From positions 1 to 5,989 of the forward strand of contig JABZHD010000074.1 of assembly GCA_015259045.1 (NCBI GenBank): a stretch of 5,989 nucleotides of DNA, in the 5' to 3' direction. A program made the position numbers and the translations under genes. The notes beneath the pieces are model-generated. The model made no database searches and had not been told where the DNA came from. It saw only the letters and a list, made by a program, of their open reading frames with translations. Shown here in pieces: positions 1-5,453 of the stretch (the stretch's first letter is position 1; the number at the start of each line of letters is the position of its first letter). Source of the stretch: Atopobium sp. GTDB lineage: Bacteria > Actinomycetota > Coriobacteriia > Coriobacteriales > Atopobiaceae.

Positions 1-1225
1 CCTTTAAGCTGCAGAAACTCAACCCGTTAGGAAGCGCCTTCGCAAGCGCTGGAAGGTCGTGTGCAACAAGCTGATCGGTCAGCGCGTTTGTCTTTGTAGC
101 AATACCTACGGTAACGTCGTTTTTCTGCGCAAAGAGCACCTCAGGCAGCAGGTATGCAATTGACTTGCCAATGCCAGTTCCGGCTTCAAGCTCTCTATGC
201 GAAGAAGTGACCAGCGCATTTCTGACCTCAACGGACATGCTTACCTGCTCGCTGCGCGTCTCAAATTTGTCATACATCTGTGAAACAACGCCTGGCTTAG
301 CAAATGCCCGATGAATCTCGTCCTTAGAAATCGGCAGCATAGCAGGCGTCTCTGGGTCATCCGCATCCCTTCTCGCCTTTGCTTTTATGTCGGCAACAAG
401 CTGGCTACGAATGTCCTTGAGCGAGAAGAACGTGCCCGAAATCTCCGCGTCTGCAAGCTCGGCTCCTGTTGCGTCTTCTTTTGCGACGCCGCGTCGAACA
501 GCCTCTTCTTCTTTCATCTTTGACAAATACGAGAAGATCGGCCTAAACGCCCACTCCACTCCCTCGTGCATTGATGCCAATTTGGCGAGAAGCCCGCGGG
601 GCAGATTCATGAGTCCCAAAAGTAAGATGCGCCACATGCCGCAAAGGGCATCTACGTCGTCACTTGCACGGTGGGTGACCTTCATGGTGCCAAACGCTTC
701 AGCCATACTGGAGAGCTTGTGCGAAGAAAGTCGAGGTAGAGCTATGCGTGAAAGCGAAAGTGTATCAATCCAGGTATCGGAGACTGAAGTTCCACCGGGT
801 ACTCGCTCAATAAACGTACGGTCAAAGGTAGCGTTATGTGCCAGAACTGGAAGTCCACCAACAAACTCTGCAAGGGCCGCAACAGCTTCCTTTGCGCCTG
901 GCGCACCCTTAACGTCTTCGTCGGTGATTGAGGTCAGCGCCGTAATTTCTTCGGGAATTGGACACCCTGGATCAACAAAGGTCTGAAAGCGCTCCACGAT
1001 CTCTCTGCCGCTCAATTTAGCAGCAGAAATCTCAATAAGAGAGCACTTCTTAAAGGACAGACCTGTTGTCTCGGTATCCAAAACAACAATATCGTCCTCT
1101 AAGACGTCAAACGACTCATGCTCCGCCCTCTCTGCAAGCTCCAAATATTTTTTTCGAACTGCAGCGGGAGTACCGGGAAGAATGAGTTCTTCTAGTTTTT
1201 GCGTAGCGCTTTTAGTGCTGGCCAT
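1..1225 (-). CDS. dinG: DinG-family exonuclease/helicase (partial, C-terminal part outside window)
   Basis: The gene runs off the left edge; 408 complete codons are visible from ATG at 1225. The N-terminal part is a DnaQ/RNase T-type 3'-5' exonuclease: ExoI motif DTETTG at residues 50-55 (D50, E52), ExoII HNATFD at 130-135 (D135), and ExoIII HRASDD at 185-190 (H185, D190). All four expected metal-binding acidic residues and the histidine are present, so it should be a DEDDh nuclease. A linker follows, then the start of an XPD/DinG-like superfamily 2 helicase: R324/Q327 of the nucleotide-recognition motif, Walker A EAGTGIGKS at 347-355, and a motif Ia-like TKTNALTDQL. The DEAH box and later motifs lie outside, so helicase competence and any iron-sulfur cluster cannot be judged. 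Exonuclease-helicase fusions of this kind are known as DinG in Bacillus and Staphylococcus; they are thought to act in DNA repair. It starts 11 bases after the ddl stop with no strong Shine-Dalgarno (only TAGG very close to the ATG), which suggests coupling to ddl translation. Confidence 0.9.
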   Translation of the reverse strand, partial: MASTKSATQKLEELILPGTPAAVRKKYLELAERAEHESFDVLEDDIVVLDTETTGLSFKKCSLIEISAAKLSGREIVERFQTFVDPGCPIPEEITALTSITDEDVKGAPGAKEAVAALAEFVGGLPVLAHNATFDRTFIERVPGGTSVSDTWIDTLSLSRIALPRLSSHKLSSMAEAFGTMKVTHRASDDVDALCGMWRILLLGLMNLPRGLLAKLASMHEGVEWAFRPIFSYLSKMKEEEAVRRGVAKEDATGAELADAEISGTFFSLKDIRSQLVADIKAKARRDADDPETPAMLPISKDEIHRAFAKPGVVSQMYDKFETRSEQVSMSVEVRNALVTSSHRELEAGTGIGKSIAYLLPEVLFAQKNDVTVGIATKTNALTDQLVAHDLPALAKALPNGLSFCSLK

Positions 1226-1236
1226 AACCTACAAAT

Positions 1237-2196
1237 CTACTGACGATCCTCAAGCGCAAACTCAATAAAGCGAGTGCAGAGCTCAGGGAAATCAATGCCA
1301 CCGGTACGAGCAGAATCTGGCAGCAAAGAACGTGCGGTCATACCAGGAATGGTATTTGTCTCAAGCACCACTGGCACGCCGTCCTCCGTAACAATAAAGT
1401 CGCTACGAGAAACGCCACGGCAACCAAGTGCATTGTGAGCCTTAATTGCCAGCTCCTGAGCGCGTGCGTACACTGCAGGTTCAAGACGAGCAGGAATTAC
1501 ATGGTGCAGGGATGCGGGCTCGTATTTTGTCTTAATGCTGTAGAACTCATCGCCGGTAACAATCTCAACGATTGGTAGGGCGGTTGGATTCTCGTTGCCA
1601 ATAACAGGAACGGTGATCTCTGTTCCCGCTATACTCTCTTCAATCAGAATGCGCTCACCCTGTTCACCTGCAAGCTCTAGTGCAGCAGGAAGCTCTTCTC
1701 GCGAAGTGACGCGTGTGACACCATAGCTGGAGCCGTTGCCAGAAGGCTTTACAAACATAGGGAGTCCGAGGTCCTCAATAAGCTTGTCTACCTGCTCATC
1801 TGTAAAGACGGTACCTGCAGGAACGTCAATTCCCTTAGGCGTTGGAACTCCTGCCTGCCTATACATAAGCTTTGACAGCTCTTTTTCGGTTCCCATAGCA
1901 GACGCAAGAACGCCAGAAAACGTGTAAGGAATGTGCAGAATCTCGAGAAGACCCTGGATGCAGCCATCCTCGCCAAAACGACCGTGCATAGCAACGTATA
2001 CGACATCATAACCACCCTGAGCAAGGGTAACTACAAAGTCTTTTTCTGCAACATCAAGCAGGTCAACACTGGTAAAGCCAGCTTCTTTAAGTGCTGCTGC
2101 ACACTGCTTGCCAGACTCCATTGCAATCTCATGCTCGTCTGACCAGCCACCTGAAACAACTGCTACATGAAGCTTTTTTAGCTCTTCACGTGTCAT
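1237..2196 (-). CDS. ddl: D-alanine--D-alanine ligase
   Basis: ATP-grasp ligase that joins two D-alanines in the cytoplasm for the peptidoglycan precursor UDP-MurNAc-pentapeptide. The 319-residue product is typical in length. Visible family features are the N-terminal GGWSDEHEIAMESG loop (E21 matches E. coli DdlB E15), HGRFGEDG at 71-78, the ATP-grasp loop KPSGNGSSYG at 150-159 (S156 matches S150), KYE at 224-226 (Y225 matches Y216), R264 and D266, and LETNTIPGMT at 278-287 (E279 and N281 are metal ligands). The omega-loop tyrosine Y225 points to D-Ala-D-Ala synthesis, not D-Ala-D-lactate (Phe or His at the equivalent place in resistance ligases), so vancomycin resistance by this gene is not suggested. 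The start at 2196 is chosen because AAGGAG lies 5 bases upstream and family homology begins here. In-frame ATGs at 2223 and 2301 lack such a site, and the latter overlaps rlmN. The usual ER in the first loop is EH here (H22), a minor variation. It is the probable first gene of a ddl-dinG operon. Confidence 0.95.
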   Translation of the reverse strand: MTREELKKLHVAVVSGGWSDEHEIAMESGKQCAAALKEAGFTSVDLLDVAEKDFVVTLAQGGYDVVYVAMHGRFGEDGCIQGLLEILHIPYTFSGVLASAMGTEKELSKLMYRQAGVPTPKGIDVPAGTVFTDEQVDKLIEDLGLPMFVKPSGNGSSYGVTRVTSREELPAALELAGEQGERILIEESIAGTEITVPVIGNENPTALPIVEIVTGDEFYSIKTKYEPASLHHVIPARLEPAVYARAQELAIKAHNALGCRGVSRSDFIVTEDGVPVVLETNTIPGMTARSLLPDSARTGGIDFPELCTRFIEFALEDRQ

Positions 2197-2201
2197 TTCC
2201 G

Positions 2202-2207
2202 CTCCTT
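2202..2207 (-). promoter_or_regulatory. Shine-Dalgarno site of ddl
   Basis: On the minus strand AAGGAG stands 5 bases before the ATG at 2196. It decides the start of ddl in favour of 2196 over the longer reading frame opening at 2301. Confidence 0.8.
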
Positions 2208-2247
2208 CAGATAAGTCTCCCATAGGGTAAACTCTAGTAAACGTATT

Positions 2248-2278
2248 TCTTCTAAGATACCGCAGATAGCTTAGAAGA
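2248..2278. repeat. 9-bp inverted repeat between divergent ddl and rlmN
   Basis: TCTTCTAAG (2248-2256) and CTTAGAAGA (2270-2278) are perfect reverse complements separated by 13 bases. They lie near the middle of the 99-base divergent intergenic region, 17 bases before the rlmN ATG. It could be a two-half-site operator serving both directions or a hairpin in the 5' leader of rlmN or ddl. I could not place a convincing -35/-10 pair in this region on either strand, so its relation to the promoters is unknown. Confidence 0.5.
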
Positions 2279-2295
2279 GTTGGAGAAGGACAAAA

Positions 2296-3414
2296 ATGCA
2301 ATCAAATAATACTCTTGACGGCACAAACACCACGGCTGACGGCGCAGACATCTCCGCGCTTGATTCTCGCCCACAGAAGGCTGCTGCCAAATCTGACCTC
2401 AGAAGCCTTTCATCAGAACAAATCCTTGAACTGGTGACTTCCCTTGGCCAGCCAAAATTCCGTGCAAAGCAGATTGAGGAGTGGATCTGGTCTAAGGGCG
2501 CTACCTCTTTTGATCAGATGAGTAATCTTCCAAAAACGCTGCGAGAAGAACTATCTAAGCAGGTAACGCTTGCTGGTGCTGAACAAATTGTCCGCCAGGT
2601 CTCTGAAGACGGCAGCCGTAAATACCTGCTTCGCTACCCTGATGGCACCTCTGTCGAGTGCGTTGGCATGCCAACCGGCAATAAGCTTTCGGTCTGCGCT
2701 TCTACACAGGCTGGCTGCGCCATGGGCTGTGCTTTCTGTGCAACAGGCGCTGCTGGTCTCACGCGCTCTCTTTCTGCGAGCGAGATTTACGAGCAGGTTA
2801 TGCACGTCCGCGACGATTTTGACGCACGCGTTACCAGCGTTGTTCTTATGGGTCAGGGCGAGCCCTTCATGAACTACGACGCCACTCTTGCGGCTATGAG
2901 ACGCCTCAACTCCCCTGACGGAGCTGGCATTGGTGCGCGCCATATTACAGTATCTACCTGCGGCGTTATCCCTATGATTAAGCGTTTTGCTTCTGAACCA
3001 GAGCAATTTACACTTGCCGTTTCGCTTCACTCTGCAGTGCAAAAGACGCGAGACGCCCTCATGCCAGGAGTTCGTAAATACTCACTAATTCACCTGTACG
3101 ACATTATGGGTGAGTATGTCGATAAGACCGGTCGTCGTCCAACGTATGAATATGCGCTGATCAAAGGTGTTAACGATTCTGACAATGAGCTTGGAGCTTT
3201 GAGAGACTTCTGTCGAGGAACGCTCTGCCACGTTAACATCATTCAGCTTAACGAGATTGAGGGTTCTAAGTTCCATCCAACATCCCCTGCCCGCGCACAG
3301 GAGTTTGTAAACAGCCTCAACTCTGTTGGCGTTGAAGCAACCATCCGTCTTTCTCGTGGATCTGACATTGATGCTGCTTGTGGACAGCTCTTCCAGAAGA
3401 GAAACGTACGTTAA
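2296..3414 (+). CDS. rlmN: Dual-specificity 23S rRNA/tRNA adenine C2 methyltransferase (radical SAM)
   Basis: RlmN methylates C2 of A2503 in 23S rRNA at the peptidyl transferase centre and A37 of some tRNAs, using a radical S-adenosylmethionine mechanism. The 372-residue protein has the [4Fe-4S] ligand motif CAMGCAFC with C141, C145 and C148. Both catalytic cysteines are visible by pattern: C134 in VCASTQAGC (equivalent to E. coli C118, which resolves the covalent adduct) and C362 in RGSDIDAACGQL (equivalent to C355, which carries the methylene). GQGEPFMNY and the HITVSTCG segment are also typical. The N-terminal helical domain has PKFRAKQIEEWIW at about 53-65. The first 33 residues are polar, Asn/Thr/Ala-rich and probably disordered; no other Met occurs before residue 75, so the start is firm. 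AAGGA lies 5 bases before the ATG. The Cfr resistance methyltransferase is related, but this C-terminal pattern is that of RlmN. It is transcribed alone, divergently from ddl, and ends in an intrinsic terminator. Confidence 0.96.
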   Translation: MQSNNTLDGTNTTADGADISALDSRPQKAAAKSDLRSLSSEQILELVTSLGQPKFRAKQIEEWIWSKGATSFDQMSNLPKTLREELSKQVTLAGAEQIVRQVSEDGSRKYLLRYPDGTSVECVGMPTGNKLSVCASTQAGCAMGCAFCATGAAGLTRSLSASEIYEQVMHVRDDFDARVTSVVLMGQGEPFMNYDATLAAMRRLNSPDGAGIGARHITVSTCGVIPMIKRFASEPEQFTLAVSLHSAVQKTRDALMPGVRKYSLIHLYDIMGEYVDKTGRRPTYEYALIKGVNDSDNELGALRDFCRGTLCHVNIIQLNEIEGSKFHPTSPARAQEFVNSLNSVGVEATIRLSRGSDIDAACGQLFQKRNVR

Positions 3415-3441
3415 GGGCAGCATATCCTACACGTTACATGT

Positions 3442-3474
3442 AAAGAAGGGACCCTCTCGAGTCCCTTCTTTTTT
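3442..3474 (+). terminator. Rho-independent terminator of rlmN
   Basis: AAAGAAGGGAC (3442-3452) pairs perfectly with GTCCCTTCTTT (3461-3471), giving an 11-bp stem with an 8-base loop. A run of six T (3469-3474) overlaps the stem end. It begins 28 bases after the rlmN stop. On the minus strand the same stem is followed only by TTTACATG, so termination of the converging parA-parB cluster here is possible but weaker. Confidence 0.88.
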
Positions 3475-3484
3475 AGTTCATAAG

Positions 3485-3500
3485 TAGAACATTTGTTCTA
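3485..3500. promoter_or_regulatory. LexA-box-like palindrome at the convergent junction
   Basis: TAGAACATTTGTTCTA is a perfect palindrome (seven-base arms around a TT centre) that contains GAAC-N4-GTTC, the core of the Gram-positive SOS (LexA/DinR) box. It overlaps the stop codon (3498-3500) of the small gene and lies between two converging transcription units, where no promoter for a known gene is expected. It may be a chance match, a small hairpin, or a real but orphan binding site. Confidence 0.35.
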
Positions 3501-3737
3501 TTGAATTGCTTTTAGCCATTCTTTTTCTACTCTCGCTTGATGAGAAAGAATGTTTTTCGCACTTTTCCTATTACCACTACTTGAATAGTCATCAAGAATT
3601 GCGTCGAGTGCTCTTCTCGATCTTCTCATCGCATGGAGAAAACTTCTTTGCGCTTCTTTAGTCAACAAAGTGTGCTTAGCGAGAAAAGCTATTCCGAGCA
3701 GTGAAACTGTAGATATAATTGCAAACTTTATCTTCAT
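3498..3737 (-). CDS. Small putative membrane protein of unknown function, coupled to parB
   Basis: I do not recognise this 79-residue protein. It starts MKIK and has one hydrophobic stretch at about residues 5-20 (FAIISTVSLLGIAFLA), which looks like an uncleaved signal anchor; there is no cysteine for lipidation. The remainder is strongly basic and predicted helical, with an RRSRR cluster at about 39-43, a serine/glycine-rich break near 52-56 and an aromatic C-terminal end (EKEWLKAIQ). Its ATG shares one base with the parB stop (TAATG), and only a weak AAGAAG lies 4 bases upstream, which favours translational coupling to parB. Conserved coupling would suggest a role linked to segregation or the membrane, but nothing in the sequence names one. 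Base composition is AT-rich like the parA/parB genes. The start could be nowhere else without losing the coupling. That it is a real gene is likely but not certain. Confidence 0.68.
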   Translation of the reverse strand: MKIKFAIISTVSLLGIAFLAKHTLLTKEAQRSFLHAMRRSRRALDAILDDYSSSGNRKSAKNILSHQARVEKEWLKAIQ

Positions 3738-4597
3738 TATGCTTCTTTACTGTTTGATAGTTTTTCAACTAAAGCAGCAAGCTCATCCTCATCATTGAAT
3801 TCGATTTCAATTTTATTCTTGCCGCGAACATTTCGCACTTTGACTGGAGTATCCAAAGCAATTCTTAATTGCCTTGCTGCACGCTTATATGCCTGTGGAG
3901 TTGGCTGTCTTTTTGGTTTCTCTACATTAGTGACAGAAAATAGTGGAGCAAGGTTTTCTGTCTGGCGGACAGACAAGTTCTCTTCAATTACTTTCTGAGC
4001 AAGTTTTATTCTTCCTTCTTTACCACTAACAGAAAGAATTGCACGAGCGTGTCCAGCACTAATACGTCCTTCTATCATCAAAGTCTGTACCTCTGTTGGA
4101 AGGTCAAGAAGGCGTAGGGTATTCGTGATTGCAGATCTTGATTTTGAGAGAACCTTGGCCAAATCGTCTTGGGTTAAGTTCTCCTGTTTAATTAACTGCT
4201 TATAACCTTGTGCTTCTTCGATTGGGCTTAAGTCAGATCTCTGCAAATTCTCAATAAGAGCAAGCTTGAATACTTCCTCGTCAGAAATTGCTTTGATTAC
4301 AACAGGTACTTCCTCTAATTTTGCAAGTTTTGCAGCCTGGAAACGTCTCTCACCAGCAACAATTTCGTAGTGGTCGCCCTTCTCGCGAACAAGAAGTGGC
4401 TGAAGAATACCGTTTTGCTTAATAGAATCACTGAGTTCTGTGAGCTCAGCTTCGTCAAAACGCTTACGAGGCTGGTCTTTATTTGGCTTAATCTTCTTTA
4501 GTGGAAGTGTAGTAGCTTCTTTTTTATTACCGACCTCTGCGTCTACCTCGCTGAAGAGAGAATTGAGGCCCTTACCAAGTCCTGATTTTTTAACCAC
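3737..4597 (-). CDS. parB: Chromosome partitioning protein ParB (Spo0J family)
   Basis: ParB binds parS, hydrolyses CTP and spreads as a sliding clamp that recruits ParA and condensin near the origin. The 286-residue protein has the typical N-terminal KSGLGKGLNSLF (4-15), the ParB/Srx N-domain with DQPRKRFDE (41-49) and ILQPLLVR (64-71), the CTP-binding GERRFQAA box at 82-89, and ENLQRSDLSPIEEA at 116-129. A helix-turn-helix follows at about 142-163 (LTQDDLAKVLSKSRSAITNTL) and a C-terminal dimerisation segment at about 230-286. The start is GTG at 4597, overlapping the last 8 bases of parA (GTGGTTAA). AGGA of its ribosome binding site lies 11 bases upstream inside parA. No other start codon is available in frame nearby. 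It is the third gene of the rsmG-parA-parB cluster. All motifs needed for CTP and DNA binding appear present. Confidence 0.96.
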   Translation of the reverse strand: MVKKSGLGKGLNSLFSEVDAEVGNKKEATTLPLKKIKPNKDQPRKRFDEAELTELSDSIKQNGILQPLLVREKGDHYEIVAGERRFQAAKLAKLEEVPVVIKAISDEEVFKLALIENLQRSDLSPIEEAQGYKQLIKQENLTQDDLAKVLSKSRSAITNTLRLLDLPTEVQTLMIEGRISAGHARAILSVSGKEGRIKLAQKVIEENLSVRQTENLAPLFSVTNVEKPKRQPTPQAYKRAARQLRIALDTPVKVRNVRGKNKIEIEFNDEDELAALVEKLSNSKEA

Positions 4598-5390
4598 GAC
4601 GATTCACTTCCTTTGCAAGTTTATTGTATGCAAGTGCGCCCATACTTATTCGGGCATACATGGTTACTGGCAAACCATGACTTGGTGCTTCTGCGATTTT
4701 GACATTTCTTGGAATAAGCGTCTTAAATACTTTGTTACCAAAGTAATTTGAAACCTCAGTTACAACCTGCTTAGATAGGGAAGTTCTGCTATCAAACATG
4801 GTCATTACTACACCAAAGATATCAAGATCCGGATTGAGCTGCTTTTGAACCATCTTCATTGATTCAACAATCTTAGTTACACCCTCTAGTGCATAATATT
4901 CGCACTGAATTGGAATAAGAATGCTATTTGCTGCAACTAAGGCATTAATTGTTAAAAGGCCTAGTGATGGTGGGCAATCAATCAAAATGTAGTCAAAATA
5001 GTCTTTAACCTGGTCAATTGCCTGCTTTAATATGTTTTCCCTTGATTCCACGGAGACAAGTTCAATTTCTGCACCAGCAAGTTGAATAGTAGCAGGAGCA
5101 ATAGTCACGTACTTTTGAACTGTTTGTTGTAATACGTCTTCAAGCGGTGTTTCGTTGAGGATTACATCATAGATATCAGCTTCAAGTTCCTCTTTATCAA
5201 TTCCAAATCCGCTTGTTGCATTACCTTGTGGATCAAAATCGATAATTAAAACCTTCTTTTTTGTTTCTCCTAGCGCTGCTGCAAGATTAATTACGGTAGT
5301 AGATTTTCCAACTCCGCCTTTTTGATTAATTACAGCAAGTACTTTAGGATCTCTATCTTGAAATCCCCTCGAAAGGTCTTTGTAGCTCAT
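4590..5390 (-). CDS. parA: Chromosome partitioning ATPase ParA (Soj family)
   Basis: ParA-type Walker ATPase that dimerises with ATP, binds DNA non-specifically and, with ParB-parS, drives origin segregation; in Bacillus Soj also regulates DnaA. The 266-residue protein shows the deviant Walker A KGGVGKST at residues 24-31 (signature K24, catalytic K29), DFDPQGNATSG at 51-61 (D51, D53), and Walker B YILIDCPP at 134-141 (D138). Only about 15 residues precede the beta strand that leads into Walker A, so it is the short chromosomal type with no N-terminal DNA-binding domain as in plasmid type Ia ParA. GGAGG lies 4 bases before the ATG. A perfect parS site sits in the 63-base gap to rsmG, immediately upstream, which would place ParB next to its promoter. 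MinD was considered, but the parB partner and parS sites decide for ParA. Confidence 0.96.
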   Translation of the reverse strand: MSYKDLSRGFQDRDPKVLAVINQKGGVGKSTTVINLAAALGETKKKVLIIDFDPQGNATSGFGIDKEELEADIYDVILNETPLEDVLQQTVQKYVTIAPATIQLAGAEIELVSVESRENILKQAIDQVKDYFDYILIDCPPSLGLLTINALVAANSILIPIQCEYYALEGVTKIVESMKMVQKQLNPDLDIFGVVMTMFDSRTSLSKQVVTEVSNYFGNKVFKTLIPRNVKIAEAPSHGLPVTMYARISMGALAYNKLAKEVNRRG

Positions 5391-5418
5391 TTATCCTCCG
5401 TTTGACCAAGTTTATTTA

Positions 5419-5424
5419 ATAATA
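5419..5424 (-). promoter_or_regulatory. Possible -10 element upstream of parA
   Basis: On the minus strand TATTAT (5 of 6 matches to TATAAT) stands 28 bases before the parA ATG. No good -35 hexamer is found at 16-18 bases; that position falls on the parS palindrome. If real, ParB binding at parS would overlap this promoter. parA may instead simply be read through from rsmG. Confidence 0.25.
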
Positions 5425-5429
5425 CAGAA

Positions 5430-5445
5430 TGTTTCACGTGAAACA
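5430..5445. promoter_or_regulatory. parS: parS site, intergenic rsmG-parA
   Basis: TGTTTCACGTGAAACA is an exact match to the canonical bacterial parS consensus, the ParB binding and loading site. The palindrome extends to 22 bp (5427-5448). It lies between the rsmG stop and the parA start. Confidence 0.97.
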
Positions 5446-5453
5446 TTCCACAA

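Noticed and set aside
387..986. Plus-strand open frame of 199 residues
   Set aside because: It lies antisense to the exonuclease part of dinG, whose motifs are clear in the minus frame; the plus-strand product is Ser/Ala-rich with no recognisable domain.
1821..1832. GAACGTCAATTC, near match to a LexA box
   Set aside because: One core base is wrong and it lies inside ddl coding sequence with no palindromic extension.
1237..2196. Possible glycopeptide-resistance ligase (VanA/VanB type)
   Set aside because: The omega-loop KYE with Y225 is the D-Ala-D-Ala signature, and no vanH or vanX neighbours are present.
2181..2198. CACGTG with flanking TT near the ddl start, resembling parS
   Set aside because: Only about 9 of 16 positions match the consensus, against 16 of 16 for the two real sites.
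2197..2301. 35-residue N-terminal extension of ddl
   Set aside because: The extension has no family similarity, overlaps the rlmN start, and the ATG at 2196 has a strong AAGGAG site at proper spacing.
2551..3042. Minus-strand open frame of 163 residues
   Set aside because: It is a shadow of rlmN, which carries all catalytic cysteines in the plus frame.
3957..3973. Hairpin TCTGTC/GACAGA with a 5-base loop
   Set aside because: It is within parB coding sequence, short, and has no T-run; probably incidental.
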